Assembly (NCBI RefSeq): GCF_004339805.1 | Contig: NZ_SLUI01000013.1 | Span: 1-64,000 of the forward strand | Direction: 5' to 3' | From: Anaerospora hongkongensis | Lineage (GTDB): Bacteria > Bacillota > Negativicutes > Sporomusales > DSM-15969 | Length of the DNA stretch: 64,000 nucleotides | Shown here: positions 46,004 through 57,100 of the stretch, in pieces | Layout of the letters: every line of letters starts with the position of its first letter | Position numbering within the stretch: position 1 is the first letter of the stretch | The notes under the pieces: model-generated | Database searches by the model: none | What the model was told of the DNA's origin: nothing | The model's input: the letters and a program-made list of their open reading frames with translations, nothing else | Made by a program: the position numbers and the translations under genes

Positions 46004-47008
46004 ATGAATGCATTATTACAAATAAAGGATTTAGCTGTTGCTTTTGATACCTATGCCGGTACAGTCAAAGCCGTAAACGGGATAGATTTTGCGGTTTATC
46101 CGGGAGAAGCGATAGGCATTGTCGGTGAATCGGGCTGCGGCAAAAGCGTAACAGCTCATGCCATTATGCAATTGATTTCCACCCCTCCCGGCAGGTATGC
46201 GGGCGGAAAAATTCTTTTCGAAGGTCTCAACATGCTTGAACAGTCTGAGCAGCAGTTGGAAAAAATCCGTGGTAATGCCATTAGTATGGTTTTTCAGGAT
46301 GCCATGACTGCACTCAATCCCGTACTCACCGTTGGCCTGCAGATTGCCGAGTCACTACAGCTGCATCTGTCTCTGGATAAAAAAGCAGCCTATGCCCGGG
46401 CAATTGAGCTGCTTCGCATGGTGGAAATCCCTTTGCCGGAAGAAAGGATTCATCATTATCCACACCAATTCAGCGGTGGTATGCGGCAGAGGGTAATGAT
46501 TGCCATGGCGCTGTCCTGCAATCCCCGGCTGTTAATTGCCGATGAGCCGACTACAGCCCTTGATGTTACCATTCAGGCTCAAATTCTCGATTTGCTCAAA
46601 AATTTGCAAGCAAAGCTTAATACCGCTATTATTCTCATATCCCATGATTTGGGGGTAATTGCTGGTTTATGCAGCCGGGTACTTGTCATGTATGCCGGAA
46701 AAATTGTTGAATCAGGTTCAGCTGAGGAACTGTTTTACAACCCCCAGCATCCCTATACCTGGGGCCTGCTGCAATCTGTCCCTCGCCTGAATGCACCACA
46801 AAAGCAAAAGTTAACCGTCATTGACGGTCAGCCTCCCGATCTCCTGCAGCCGCCACAGGGCTGCCCGTTCCATCCCCGCTGCACTTTTGCCATGCAAATT
46901 TGTGCTAACCATTACCCTGAGACCAGCATCGTGAATACGAAGCATAGCGTGAATTGCTGGCTCCAGCATCCAGGTGCACCAAAGACTCGCTGGGAGGCCT
47001 GCAAATAA
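46004..47008 (+). CDS. oppD: Oligopeptide ABC transporter ATPase OppD
   Basis: A 334-residue ABC ATPase: Walker [14 protein letters not shown], signature [15 protein letters not shown], Walker [13 protein letters not shown], switch HDLGV. The C-terminal oligopeptide-transporter extension has the cysteine motif [14 protein letters not shown] that in this family can hold a 4Fe-4S cluster. TAATG overlap with oppF. Confidence 0.95.
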   Translation: MNALLQIKDLAVAFDTYAGTVKAVNGIDFAVYPGEAIGIVGESGCGKSVTAHAIMQLISTPPGRYAGGKILFEGLNMLEQSEQQLEKIRGNAISMVFQDAMTALNPVLTVGLQIAESLQLHLSLDKKAAYARAIELLRMVEIPLPEERIHHYPHQFSGGMRQRVMIAMALSCNPRLLIADEPTTALDVTIQAQILDLLKNLQAKLNTAIILISHDLGVIAGLCSRVLVMYAGKIVESGSAEELFYNPQHPYTWGLLQSVPRLNAPQKQKLTVIDGQPPDLLQPPQGCPFHPRCTFAMQICANHYPETSIVNTKHSVNCWLQHPGAPKTRWEACK

Positions 47009-47982
47009 TGGAAAACACACCTATCCTACAAGTGCAAAATTTGACAAAACACTTTACTGTTGCAACGGATTTTTTCGGGCGGCCCTCGGCCTATTTAAAA
47101 GCCGTAGATGATGTGAGCTTCTTTATTCGGCGAGGTGAAACGCTAGGCCTGGTTGGCGAAAGTGGCTGCGGCAAATCCACGCTGGGGCGAACGATCATTC
47201 ACCTATATAAGCCAACCGCTGGTGCCGTCTTCTTTAACGGGCAGGAGATTAAAAATCAACAGCAGCAGCAGTTGCTGCGAAGTGCCATGCAAATGATTTT
47301 TCAAGATCCCTATGCCTCCTTAAACCCGCGAATGACTGCCGGCGATATCATTGGCGAGCCATTGGACATTCACCATCTTTCCAGTGGCCGGGATCGGACG
47401 GAAACCATAGCACGGCTGCTGCAAATGGTAGGTCTTAATCAGGAACAGGCCAACAGGTTTCCTCATGAATTCAGCGGTGGCCAACGGCAGCGTATTGGGA
47501 TTGCCCGGGCCTTAGCTGTCAATCCCAGCTTTATTATCTGTGATGAGCCGATCTCCGCTCTGGATGTTTCTATTCAGGCCCAGATTGTTAACTTATTGGA
47601 AAAGCTTCAGGCAGAGCTTGGATTAACCTATTTGTTTATTGCTCATGACCTGGCTATGGTCAAGCATATCAGCGACCGGGTAGCTGTCATGTATATGGGT
47701 AAAATTGTTGAAATCGCTGACAGTACGGAATTGTACAAGCATCCTCAGCATCCTTATACCCAGGCTCTTTTATCTGCCATTCCGCTTCCTGATCCGGCTG
47801 CCGAAAATAACCGCAAACGGATCCGCCTCACGGGAGATACAGTTAGTTCACTTGCCATCTTGCCGGGTTGCAAATTTCGTTTCCGCTGCAGCGCAGCGAT
47901 GCCCGTGTGCGAAGAAGAACAGCCTGCACTTATTGACACTGGAGCCGGCCATATGACGGCGTGCCACTTAATCAAGCAATGA
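47008..47982 (+). CDS. oppF: Oligopeptide ABC transporter ATPase OppF
   Basis: A 324-residue ATPase: Walker [29 protein letters not shown], Walker [13 protein letters not shown], and C-terminal [18 protein letters not shown] at 47008 overlaps the oppD stop by one base; in-frame upstream ATG 46954 lies inside oppD. Partner of OppD in the ATPase pair. Confidence 0.95.
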   Translation: MENTPILQVQNLTKHFTVATDFFGRPSAYLKAVDDVSFFIRRGETLGLVGESGCGKSTLGRTIIHLYKPTAGAVFFNGQEIKNQQQQQLLRSAMQMIFQDPYASLNPRMTAGDIIGEPLDIHHLSSGRDRTETIARLLQMVGLNQEQANRFPHEFSGGQRQRIGIARALAVNPSFIICDEPISALDVSIQAQIVNLLEKLQAELGLTYLFIAHDLAMVKHISDRVAVMYMGKIVEIADSTELYKHPQHPYTQALLSAIPLPDPAAENNRKRIRLTGDTVSSLAILPGCKFRFRCSAAMPVCEEEQPALIDTGAGHMTACHLIKQ

Positions 47983-48031
47983 GTCTGACAGCTCGTCACA
48001 ATTCGTATCTCTGTGCAAAGGAGTATCTAAA

Positions 48032-48820
48032 ATGAAGGATATACACGCTAAGCTGCATGCACAATTAGCATCTTTTCCAGGTCGTTGCGGACTGGTAATC
48101 GTCAATCTGGCTAACGGAGAAAAGTGGGAATATTGTCCGGAAACCTGTTTCGCTGCCGCGAGCATGATTAAGCTTCCGCTTATGTATGAAGTTATGCGTC
48201 AGGCAGCGGCCGGACTGCTCTCTTTAGATGAATATTTAACGGTAACCAGCGAAATCCAGACAGGCGGGGCAGGTATCCTTGGTGAGTTATTGCCTGGTTT
48301 ACAGCTGACAATCCGCGAACTGGTAACGCTGATGATTATTCTTAGCGACAATACCGCTACCAATATGCTGATTGACCGTATAGGCATGGACAGCGTTAAC
48401 AACACTGCAGCCGCCCTTGGTCTGCAGTCAACTATCCTCAGGCGGCGCATGATGGATTTCGAGGCCGCGGCACGGGGTGAGGAAAATATGACATCAGCTG
48501 CTGATCTGGCACAGCTGTTTGCTCATATTTATCACCCCCAGTTACTGTCAAAGGAATATGGAGCGTTGATGCTGGATATTTTAAAACGACAGCAGGTGCG
48601 TGATAAGCTGCCGTTTTATCTGCCGGAGGAAATCGAAATCGCCCATAAAACAGGAACCTTACCAGGTGTAGAGCATGATGGGGGCATATTATTTTTATCT
48701 GCGCCTTACATTATTTGCGTCTTGACGGACGGGCATACGGCTAATTACGAAGGGTTACAGCTAGTTGCCCTGATCGGCAAGATAATCTATGAAACTCTTA
48801 TACAGAAGGAGGATGCGTAA
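48032..48820 (+). CDS. Class A beta-lactamase-fold serine hydrolase without signal peptide
   Basis: A 262-residue protein with the penicillin-recognising serine enzyme motifs: SxxK in AASMIKLPL (about residues 43-51), SDN in ILSDNTATN (about 104-112), an omega-loop Glu candidate in MMDFEAAARGEEN, and KTG in AHKTGTLPG. It lacks the signal peptide of true beta-lactamases, so it is predicted cytoplasmic. Inside an opp operon with LD-carboxypeptidase and M20 genes, a role as peptidase or amidohydrolase on imported peptides is more likely than drug resistance (inference). SD AAGGAG; overlaps oppA by one base. Confidence 0.82.
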   Translation: MKDIHAKLHAQLASFPGRCGLVIVNLANGEKWEYCPETCFAAASMIKLPLMYEVMRQAAAGLLSLDEYLTVTSEIQTGGAGILGELLPGLQLTIRELVTLMIILSDNTATNMLIDRIGMDSVNNTAAALGLQSTILRRRMMDFEAAARGEENMTSAADLAQLFAHIYHPQLLSKEYGALMLDILKRQQVRDKLPFYLPEEIEIAHKTGTLPGVEHDGGILFLSAPYIICVLTDGHTANYEGLQLVALIGKIIYETLIQKEDA

Positions 48821-50418
48821 TGGATTCTAAAAAGATAATTACTGTAATAACTGTTATTACAGTAATGACAATGCTACTGACAGGATTAACCGGCTGCGGA
48901 AAGTCTGGTGATACGGGCCAAACCTTACGCTATGTCCTTGAAGCTGAACCGGCAACCTTAGATCCGGCTAAATCTACAGCAATTCCCGAATCCTTAGTTG
49001 AGCTGCAATTGTTTGAAGGATTAACGCGGCTGAATACCGAGGATCAGCCGGTAGCCGGGGTGGCAGAACGATGGGATGTTTCTCCTGATGGGCTCAAATA
49101 TGTTTTTTATTTGCGGCCATCAGCCAAATGGTCTAATGGTGATCCTGTTACCGCTCACGATTTTGAATTCGCCTGGAAACGGGCGTTAAGTCCGGAACTG
49201 GCATCAGAAAATGCTTACATGCTGTTCCCTATTAAAAATGGGCAAGCCTACAATGAGAAAAAAATACCAGCTGATCAGGTAGGCATAAAAGCAGTCAATG
49301 ACCATACACTGGAAGTGACTCTTGAAAAACCAACTGCTTACTTTTTAAGCTTAACTGCCTTTCACGCATTTTATCCGGTCAATAAAAAAATTGTAACTTC
49401 CAGTCCTGATAAGTGGTCTGCCGATATTACCACTTTGATTGGCAATGGCCCCTTCAAAATTACTGGCTGGACGCACAGCAGCAAAATCGAATTTGCTAAA
49501 AATGAACAATACTGGGACGCTGCAGCAGTCAAATTGCTAAAAATGGAGTGGCCAATTAGCGACTCCCAAAGTACTCGTCTCGCTTTAGTGGAAAACAATC
49601 AGGCCGATATGATGGTCGAACCTCCTGTTGTAGAACACGACCGTCTTACGCAGGCTGGTCTACTGAAGATTTCACCCTATCTGGGCATTTATTATTATGT
49701 ATTTAATACCCAGAAGGCTCCTTTCGATAATGTAAAGGTCCGTCAGGCATTTTCGCTGTCCATAAACAGGGAAGCACTAGTGACGAATGTAGTCAAGGGT
49801 GGCAAAAAGCCTGCTTATGCCTGGGTGGCGCCAGGGCTGTCCTCCGGAGGTAAAGATTTCCGCGATGAAAGCAATAATTTTGCCAAAGAAGATAAAGCTC
49901 TTGCTCAAAAGCTCCTAGCTGAGGTAGGCTACGCAGCCGGCCAGGGTTTGCCACCGGTTACCCTGCTATTTAACACAAGTGAAATGCATAAGTCCATCGC
50001 TGAAGCCATTCAGGAAATGTGGAAGCAAAACTTAGGCGTAACGGTGACCTTATCGAACCAGGAGTCCAAGGTCTTCCTGGAATCCCGTGCCCAAGGGGCC
50101 TTTCAAATCGCCCGTGCCTCTTGGATTGGTGATTACGCTGACCCGATGGCTTTTATGGATGTTTTTAAAGACCCCAGCAATGACGCCAAGTATCATAACC
50201 CGGCTTACAACAGTCTAATCGAAAAAGCCCAATCCACCTTAGATCAGCCTATACGCCTCGCTGCGATGCATGAGGCTGAGAAACTGCTGTTCGAGGACGC
50301 TGTCATTATCCCGATTTACTATACTACCCAACCCTTTGTTGTTAAACCGTACGTCAAGGGCTACTTCTGGTCGGTACTTGGCCTGGCAGATTTTAAAACT
50401 GCCTATATTGAAAAATAA
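48820..50418 (+). CDS. oppA: Oligopeptide-binding lipoprotein (OppA/MppA-type)
   Basis: A 532-residue extracytoplasmic binding protein of SBP family 5. Lipoprotein signal with lipobox LTGC (about residue 26), then LRYVLEAEPATLDPAKST, the family signature region FEFAWKRALSPELASENAYML and VRQAFSLSINREALV. It captures peptides for OppBCDF. Neighbouring LD-carboxypeptidase and hydrolase genes suggest murein peptides, as with MppA. Confidence 0.92.
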   Translation: MDSKKIITVITVITVMTMLLTGLTGCGKSGDTGQTLRYVLEAEPATLDPAKSTAIPESLVELQLFEGLTRLNTEDQPVAGVAERWDVSPDGLKYVFYLRPSAKWSNGDPVTAHDFEFAWKRALSPELASENAYMLFPIKNGQAYNEKKIPADQVGIKAVNDHTLEVTLEKPTAYFLSLTAFHAFYPVNKKIVTSSPDKWSADITTLIGNGPFKITGWTHSSKIEFAKNEQYWDAAAVKLLKMEWPISDSQSTRLALVENNQADMMVEPPVVEHDRLTQAGLLKISPYLGIYYYVFNTQKAPFDNVKVRQAFSLSINREALVTNVVKGGKKPAYAWVAPGLSSGGKDFRDESNNFAKEDKALAQKLLAEVGYAAGQGLPPVTLLFNTSEMHKSIAEAIQEMWKQNLGVTVTLSNQESKVFLESRAQGAFQIARASWIGDYADPMAFMDVFKDPSNDAKYHNPAYNSLIEKAQSTLDQPIRLAAMHEAEKLLFEDAVIIPIYYTTQPFVVKPYVKGYFWSVLGLADFKTAYIEK

Positions 50419-50430
50419 ATGCCAGATAAA

Positions 50431-50465
50431 CAAGGGATATGCTGCGCTCTCGCACATATCCCTTG
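50431..50465 (+). promoter_or_regulatory. Intercistronic stem-loop after oppA
   Basis: CAAGGGATATG pairs with CATATCCCTTG, with inner TGCG-CTCT-CGCA. No T-run follows. It parallels the hairpin after the liv binding-protein gene and probably favours higher oppA mRNA. Confidence 0.75.
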
Positions 50466-50495
50466 CTTACTAAACCACCAACGGGAGGCGGTAGC

Positions 50496-51440
50496 TTGCA
50501 TTCACTTAAACCAAAAAGACTTTACCCCGGAGACACGATTGGTGTTATTGCCCCTGCCAGCCCGGGAGATTTACAGTCTGCCCAGGCAGGAATAAACTGG
50601 CTGGAGTCCCAAGGCTTTCAGGTCAGGGCAGGACGCACCCTGGAAGAAACGCATGGCTATCTGGCCGGTAATGATACTATCCGGGCAGCCGATATCAATG
50701 CTATGTTTGCTTCCACTGCTGTTAACGGTATTATCTGCCTGCGAGGCGGTTACGGCACAATGCGGCTGCTAAACCTGATAGACTATGAGCTGATCCGCAC
50801 AAATCCGAAGGTATTTGTGGGCTACAGTGATATAACGGCCCTGCATCTCAGTATTAGCCAGCGAACCGGCCTTATTACATTTCACGGTCCAATGGTAGCC
50901 TCCGACATGGGCAGAGAAGAACCTTCACTCTATACACAGGATTATTTTCTCCGAGCTGTTACTTCCAACTCCCCGCTGGGTACAATTGGTAATCCCCAGT
51001 CCGCATTCCCGCCTGTCTGGATAGCACCAGGAACAGCACAGGGGACATTGACCGGCGGTAATTTAAGCCTTATTGCGGCTACACTGGGTACACCTTTTGA
51101 GATTGATACCCGAAATAAAATTCTCTGTCTGGAAGAAGTAGGCGAGGCGCCTTATCGAATTGACCGTATGCTGACCCAGCTCCTATTAGCAGGCAAACTT
51201 CAGCAGGCGGCAGGTATTGTATTTGACGTCTGCTCCGGTTGTACACCGGAAGAAGGCTCTGCCGATTTTACCGTCGCCGAGGTACTGGAGGACCGCTTAA
51301 GCCGGCTTGGAATTCCAGTTCTCTCCTGCCTGCATTTTGGGCATACCGCCGATAAGGCAACTTTGCCGCTTGGTATCGCAGCAATGCTATGCAGCGAACA
51401 AGGCGGTCTGACGGTAGTGGAGTCAGCCACCACAGATTAG
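50496..51440 (+). CDS. ldcA: LD-carboxypeptidase (S66 family)
   Basis: A 314-residue cytoplasmic serine peptidase that removes the terminal D-Ala from murein tetrapeptides. Nucleophile region FVGYSDITALH, Glu in LCLEEVGEAPYRIDRML, His in CLHFGHTADKATLPLG; N-terminal GDTIGVIAPASPG and LRGGYGTMRLL. The start is TTG 50496 with GGGAGG 7 bases upstream; the in-frame ATG 50439 lies within the preceding stem-loop. Confidence 0.92.
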   Translation: MHSLKPKRLYPGDTIGVIAPASPGDLQSAQAGINWLESQGFQVRAGRTLEETHGYLAGNDTIRAADINAMFASTAVNGIICLRGGYGTMRLLNLIDYELIRTNPKVFVGYSDITALHLSISQRTGLITFHGPMVASDMGREEPSLYTQDYFLRAVTSNSPLGTIGNPQSAFPPVWIAPGTAQGTLTGGNLSLIAATLGTPFEIDTRNKILCLEEVGEAPYRIDRMLTQLLLAGKLQQAAGIVFDVCSGCTPEEGSADFTVAEVLEDRLSRLGIPVLSCLHFGHTADKATLPLGIAAMLCSEQGGLTVVESATTD

Positions 51441-51450
51441 GAGGGACATA

Positions 51451-52572
51451 GTGTATAAAGATCAATTAAAAAAACAAGTCTGCGCTTTCCTGGATTCAAT
51501 GGCTCCTGAACTTAATAATATTAGTTTATTCCTGCATAAGTACCCTGAATTAAGCAGCCAGGAGTATGAAGCGGCCAAACTGCTGACTCATTCTGTAAAA
51601 CAAAAAGGCTTTTCGGTAAAAACCGATATTAGCGGCTATCCAACAGCTTTTGTCGCCAGTAAAGGTACTACAGGTCCCAAAATTGCCTTTCTAGCCGAAT
51701 ATGACGCGCTGCCTGGTTTAGGCCATGCTTGTGGGCATAACCTGATTGCCGCCATGAGTTTTGGTGCGGCCATAGCTTTTGCGGAGGTAGCCGGTGAGTC
51801 AGCCCGGTCTTACCTAATCGGTTGCCCTGCAGAAGAAACAACCGGTGCAAAGGTCAAACTGGCTGAAGATGGTGTCTTTTCCGGACTGCAGGCTGCGCTC
51901 ATCATCCATCCGGCAGACGGAAATTACATGGGGGGAACTTCCTATGCCACACATCCATTGCAGGTAACTTTTTTCGGGCGCCCGGCCCATGTGGCAAGTA
52001 AAACCGATAAAGGAATTAATGCTCTCGATGCGTTGGTTCTTTTTTACCAGGGATTAAAAACGCTTCGGCAAACCTTTACCCAGGACACCATTCTGGCAGG
52101 TATTGTGACACATGGCGGCACAGCCCCCAATATTGTTCCCGACCGGGCTGAAGCGCGATTCACTGTACGGGCTTTATCTGCTGACTACCTGGAGAATACC
52201 GTTGTGCCAGGAGTACGGCGCCTAGCGGAGGGAATTGCCTCAGCTACCGGTACTACCGTACAAACGCTGCATTACGAGCCTTTATTCAAAGAGCTGAAGA
52301 ATGATCCGCAGTTGTTGGCATTCTACCAACAGAACATGTCTCTGCTGGGTGAAGAGGTAACACTCCTCGGAGCGGATGATGCTGACGGGTCTACGGATGT
52401 TGGCAATGTCAGCCATTGTGTTCCCACCATCCATCCCGATATTGCGATTGGCAGCGGCATTACGGCACACACACCGGAATTTGCCCTGGCAGCTGCGTCT
52501 CCCTATGCCCAGCAAAGAGTACTTGTCGGAGCAAAAGCGATGGCCATGACCGCAATCGATTTACTTGAATAA
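51451..52572 (+). CDS. M20-family amidohydrolase
   Basis: A 373-residue zinc amidohydrolase/peptidase of the M20D/AbgB type. Motifs: FLAEYDALPGLGHACGHN (metal-binding His and Asp), PAEETTGAKVKLAEDG, the dimerisation domain entry TSYATHPLQVTFFGRPAHVASK, and a C-terminal SGITAHTPEF. It cleaves an acyl-amino acid or dipeptide bond. GTG start at 51451 after GGAGGG, 10 bp behind ldcA. Last gene of the operon, fitting final hydrolysis of imported peptides. Confidence 0.88.
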   Translation: MYKDQLKKQVCAFLDSMAPELNNISLFLHKYPELSSQEYEAAKLLTHSVKQKGFSVKTDISGYPTAFVASKGTTGPKIAFLAEYDALPGLGHACGHNLIAAMSFGAAIAFAEVAGESARSYLIGCPAEETTGAKVKLAEDGVFSGLQAALIIHPADGNYMGGTSYATHPLQVTFFGRPAHVASKTDKGINALDALVLFYQGLKTLRQTFTQDTILAGIVTHGGTAPNIVPDRAEARFTVRALSADYLENTVVPGVRRLAEGIASATGTTVQTLHYEPLFKELKNDPQLLAFYQQNMSLLGEEVTLLGADDADGSTDVGNVSHCVPTIHPDIAIGSGITAHTPEFALAAASPYAQQRVLVGAKAMAMTAIDLLE

Positions 52573-52588
52573 CCTGTTTACTCATAAG

Positions 52589-52630
52589 AAAGGGGATTGT
52601 CTCAATTGCAACTTGAGACAATCCCCTTTT
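52589..52630. terminator. Bidirectional terminator after the opp operon
   Basis: AAAGGGGATTGTCTCAA pairs perfectly with TTGAGACAATCCCCTTT around 7 bases; serves both convergent transcripts. Confidence 0.95.
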
Positions 52631-53559
52631 CATTCCTCTTCTTTTACCGGCTGCGGTCTTCCGTCCGCTGTTAAGCAATTAAGGCGGCAGACTCCCGTTG
52701 CAAGGCTTACACCGGCTAGCACCAGTACCAAAGCAGCCACATGATGCCAATTGATATTTTCTCCTAAGAATAAAGCTGCGGCAAAAACACCAAATATCGG
52801 AATGCCGTTTTGAAATACCGAAGTTGTGGAAGCCCCTACCCGCTGAATTCCCGTATTCCACCATACTGCTCCCAATGCAGTGCAAACGAAACTGGAAAAT
52901 AGGACTAAGGACAACGGCCATACGTTAAAGGCTCCTTCATAGAACCATGTTGTATTGGCAATCAGCCCGACAATCACCAAGCCGGCAGAAGCCAGTATAT
53001 GGCTGTAGGCGGTAACAAGCAGCGGCGACAATAAAGCTGTACTTTTCTTTACAAAAAGCGAGCCGATTACAAATGTCACCATAGCCCCAACCATGATCCC
53101 ATCCCCATACAGCGTTGCTGTCTCAGTCTTGCCGTATACGACCAGCATGACACCGCCGAACCCCAGAATAATGCCCAGCCCTTTACCCCAAGTAAAAGGC
53201 TCTTTAATCAGTAAGCTGGCCAATACTGTGGTTAACAACGGATTCAGCCCCAGAATAAGCACGGCATGTGTACCGCTGGTAGCTGCCGCTCCCAAATTGA
53301 GTGTAATCTGATGAAGAAAAATCGTGAAAGCAGCCACTCCTGTTATCGGCAGCCAAGTTTGCCGGGGAGGTATCTGAAGACCATGCTTATACCAGACAAA
53401 CGGTACCAGTAAAAAGGTCGCCAGCGTAAGCCGGATCGGTGCCAGTGCTAAGGGAGGATAATAGTGCGTAAGATATTTAATCATTACTACATTGGCACCC
53501 CAGAGCATCGACACAAACAGCAGCAATAAAAAAATCGGGCGATTGTTTTTGTCTTCCAA
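52630..53559 (-). CDS. EamA/DMT-family transporter
   Basis: A 309-residue inner-membrane protein with ten hydrophobic helices in two EamA repeats (LFVSMLWGANVVMIKYLTHY and LFSSFVCTALGAVWWNTGIQ). Such proteins export or import metabolites; the substrate is unknown. TTG start at 53559 is supported by AGGTGA about 8 bases upstream. Confidence 0.87.
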   Translation of the reverse strand: MEDKNNRPIFLLLLFVSMLWGANVVMIKYLTHYYPPLALAPIRLTLATFLLVPFVWYKHGLQIPPRQTWLPITGVAAFTIFLHQITLNLGAAATSGTHAVLILGLNPLLTTVLASLLIKEPFTWGKGLGIILGFGGVMLVVYGKTETATLYGDGIMVGAMVTFVIGSLFVKKSTALLSPLLVTAYSHILASAGLVIVGLIANTTWFYEGAFNVWPLSLVLFSSFVCTALGAVWWNTGIQRVGASTTSVFQNGIPIFGVFAAALFLGENINWHHVAALVLVLAGVSLATGVCRLNCLTADGRPQPVKEEE

Positions 53560-53621
53560 GCTTTGATCACCTGCCGTAGTGTGATAGTCTGCCAGACTTG
53601 CTATGCCAGCTAGCCCTGTTA

Positions 53622-53951
53622 TTACAGTAGAAAATCAGCCCGTTTCGGAGTAAATGTATCAATAATCACCGAATCATCCTCCAAGGCAACTACACCGTGC
53701 AGGACATTGCGGGCTGCATAGTAGCTGTCACCGGCACGCACAATCCGCTTTTCACTGCCCACAGTGAGTTCAAAAGATCCATTGGCAATATAGCCGACCT
53801 GTTCATGATCTGCATGCTGATGCGCTTCCCCTACGCCGCCTTTTTTAAAGCGAAATTCAACCAGCATGATGGCGTCACTGTACACTAAGACGCTGCGGGT
53901 ACATTTTTCATTTAATTGTTTCACCACGGTATTTTCTTTTGACAATATCAT
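53622..53951 (-). CDS. Small cupin protein
   Basis: A 109-residue cupin: EAHQHADHEQVGYIANGSFEL (metal-binding His/Glu motif 1) and ARNVLHGVVALED (motif 2). Function unknown. SD GAGGAG. It lies 62 bp upstream of the DMT gene on the same strand and may be co-transcribed. Confidence 0.8.
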   Translation of the reverse strand: MILSKENTVVKQLNEKCTRSVLVYSDAIMLVEFRFKKGGVGEAHQHADHEQVGYIANGSFELTVGSEKRIVRAGDSYYAARNVLHGVVALEDDSVIIDTFTPKRADFLL

Positions 53952-54062
53952 ACGATCAGCTCCTCATCAAAACTCATCCTAATTACTACAAGATAGACTT
54001 GTTCATATCCTTCCGCAGCCCATTATTTTTCATGATGCGGTCTTTATGGAGAGCAGCGGAAT

Positions 54063-54112
54063 AGCAAAACCTTCCACCACAGTATTTGATACTGCAGCAG
54101 AAGGTTTTGCTT
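54063..54112 (-). terminator. Terminator of the adaptor-RND operon
   Basis: GCAAAACCTTC pairs with GAAGGTTTTGC, inner CAGTA/TACTG. It sits just past the RND stop on the minus strand. Confidence 0.88.
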
Positions 54113-54117
54113 CACTT

Positions 54118-57100
54118 TTAAGCCTGCTTGCCGGCATTCCCTGTACGGAAAGCCTTAAATTTAGCAGTTCCGTACTCAATCGCAACGAATAATACCGGAA
54201 CCAGGAATATTCCCAAACTAGTAGCCATCAACATACCGCCTACGACTGTTGTACCCAGAGCTGTCCGTGCGGCAGCCCCGGCACCAGTAGATAACGCAAG
54301 CGGAATGCAGCCTAAAATAAAGGCAAACGATGTCATTAAAATGGGACGCAGCCGCAGCCGCGCAGCTTCAATAGCCGCCTGTACCGGTTCCATTCCATTA
54401 TCGGTCCTGACCTTTGCCCACTCAACGATCAATATGGCATTTTTAGCTGCCAGTCCGATCAGCATGACCAGACCAATTTGCATATATACACTGTTTTCGA
54501 GTCCTCTAGCATATTGGAATACAACAGAACCCAGAATCCCTGTCGGAACGGACAGCAATACTGCAAAAGGAATATTCCAGCTTTCATACAAAGCTGCCAG
54601 GCACAAGAACACAAACAACAACGCAAATCCAAAGATAACCCGTGTGTGACCGCTGGCCAGCTTTTCTTCACGGCTTAAATCAGCCCATTCATAAGTGAAG
54701 GTGTTCGGCAGGGTCTGGGCAGCTACCTCTTCGAGAGCCTGCATAGCCTGACCAGAGCTGTAGCCTTGTGCAGTTGTTGCATTAATCTGCATGGCCGGAT
54801 AGCCGTTAAAGCGTTTGATTAAGGTTTGGCCGCTAGTTACAACAGGTTTGACCAGCGTATTGAGCGGTACCATATCGCCGGCAGAATTACGAACGAAGAA
54901 GAAGCGCGTTGCCTCTGCGTCGGACCGGAATTCCGGCTCGGCCTGCAGCATTACCTTATAGGTACGGCCAAAGCGATTAAAGTCATTAACCTGGACACCA
55001 CCAAGGAAGGTCTGCAGTGCAGTGAAGATATCCTGCACAGGGACGCCCAGCGCTTTTGCTTTCTCCCTGTCTATGTCATACCGGTAGGCCGGTGTATCGG
55101 CCCGAAAACTGGATTGGACCATTGCGAACTCCGGACGCTGACGGGCAGCAGCAATAAATTGCTGGGAAACATTATTCATTTCCGCCAGTGATGAGCCGCC
55201 CCGGTCCTGGATCATGAAGGTCAAACCGCCAACTGAACCGATCCCTGGCAGGGCCGGCGGATTAAAAGCAAACACGGTAGCTTCCGGTATATCCTTTACC
55301 TTCCCCATCGCCTGACCGATAATTGAATTTAATTGCATATTCGCTTCAGTTCGTTCTGCCCAGGGTTTCATACTGGCAATTACCATAGCGCCATTCGATT
55401 TCTGACCGCCTGCCAGAATGTCATAGCCAGCTATTTCCACTGTATTCTCCACGCCTGGCAGCGAACGGTAAGTCTCACCTACCTGTTGCGCTACTGCCCG
55501 GGTACGATTCATATTGGCTGCCTCAGGCAAGCTGACAACAGACATCATAAATCCCTGGTCTTCGCTTGGAACAAAGGTCGACGGAATAACTCTCAGCATA
55601 CTAACGCACAATATGCAAATGACTACCAGCCCTACGCCCCATAATCCAGCACGGCGAATCGAGTGTCTTACGCCATTGGAATAGCTTTCCGTCATACGAT
55701 CAAACCAGTTATTAAACCAATGAAAGAATTTGCCCTGTATACCTGTATTCTGCACACCGTCATAAGGCTTGAGCAGCAAGGTGCACAAGGCTGGTGTCAG
55801 CGTCAAGGCAACAAGAGCAGATAAAGCCATTGAGACGGCAATTGTCAGGGCAAACTGTTTATACAGTACGCCGGTTGTTCCGCCAAAGAAGGCAACCGGG
55901 ATGAAAACAGATGCAAGGACAAATGCAATCGCGACAACCGGGCCGGATACTTCATCCATGGCACGTATTGTTGCTTCTTTCGGACTTAAGCCCGAGTGTC
56001 GCATATGATGTTCCACGGCTTCTACCACGATAATGGCATCATCAACAACCAGTCCGATGGCCAATACCATGGCAAACAGTGTGAGCGTATTAATGGAAAA
56101 ACCGAGGATAACAAACGCCCCAAAGGTTCCAATCAGCGAGACGGGAACTGCCAGCATAGGAATCAAAGTTGCCCGCCAGCTTTGCAGGAATAAATACACG
56201 ATAATCAGTACAAGGGCAAGTGCTTCAATAAAGGTATGAAATACCTTTTCCAGCGACTCGCGGATGTATTTGGTATTATCAGTCAGAATGCTGTACTCCA
56301 TTCCGGGTGGAAACCGCTTGGACGCATCTTCAATAACCTGCCGGACGCCGGCAATTGTTTCCAGTGCATTCGCTTCTGTTGTCAATTGAACGGCAAAAAC
56401 AACGGAGTCCTGACCGCTGAAACTACTTTTGAAGGTATTATCCTTACCACTTAGTTCGACAGTTGCCACGTCGCCCAGACGAATTGCCGAGCCATCAGGC
56501 TGAGAGCGGATAATTACTTTCCGGAAATCCTCTTCCGTAACCAGGCGTCCCTGCACGCTGGCGGTATATTGAAACTCCTGTTGGGCAACCGAGGGAAGCT
56601 GGCCAATTGTACCAGCCGGTGCCTGAACATTTTGCTCTTTAATTGCATTGGCAATATCAGCAGCAGTAATTTTCATTTGGGCCATCTTATCCGGTTTGAG
56701 CCAGATACGCATACCGAAATCAGTGCCATACTCTCCAACATCGCCTACGCCTTTAACGCGGCGAATATCATCAATGATATTAATGCTGCCATAGTTCTTA
56801 AGAAATACGCTGTCATAATCGCCATTCGGCGATACCAGACTGAAGTACAGCGCCGTATCAGGCGAAACTTTACGGGTCGTTACACCAGTCAGCTGCACGT
56901 CCTGAGGCAGACCAGCATTTGCCTGTACAACCCGGTTCTGCGTGTACATGGTTACCATATCAGGGTCTTCGCCCAGTTCAAATTTGACATTTAACGAATA
57001 CCGGCCGGAATCGGCGCTGGTTGAACTCATGGCAACAGCACCTACACCGTTAACCTGCTGTTCAATAACCTGAGCAACGGTCTTTTCAACAACATCCGCA

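Noticed and set aside
48032-48820. Calling the serine hydrolase an antibiotic-resistance beta-lactamase
   Set aside because: No signal peptide, and placed in a peptide-uptake operon with cell-wall peptidases.
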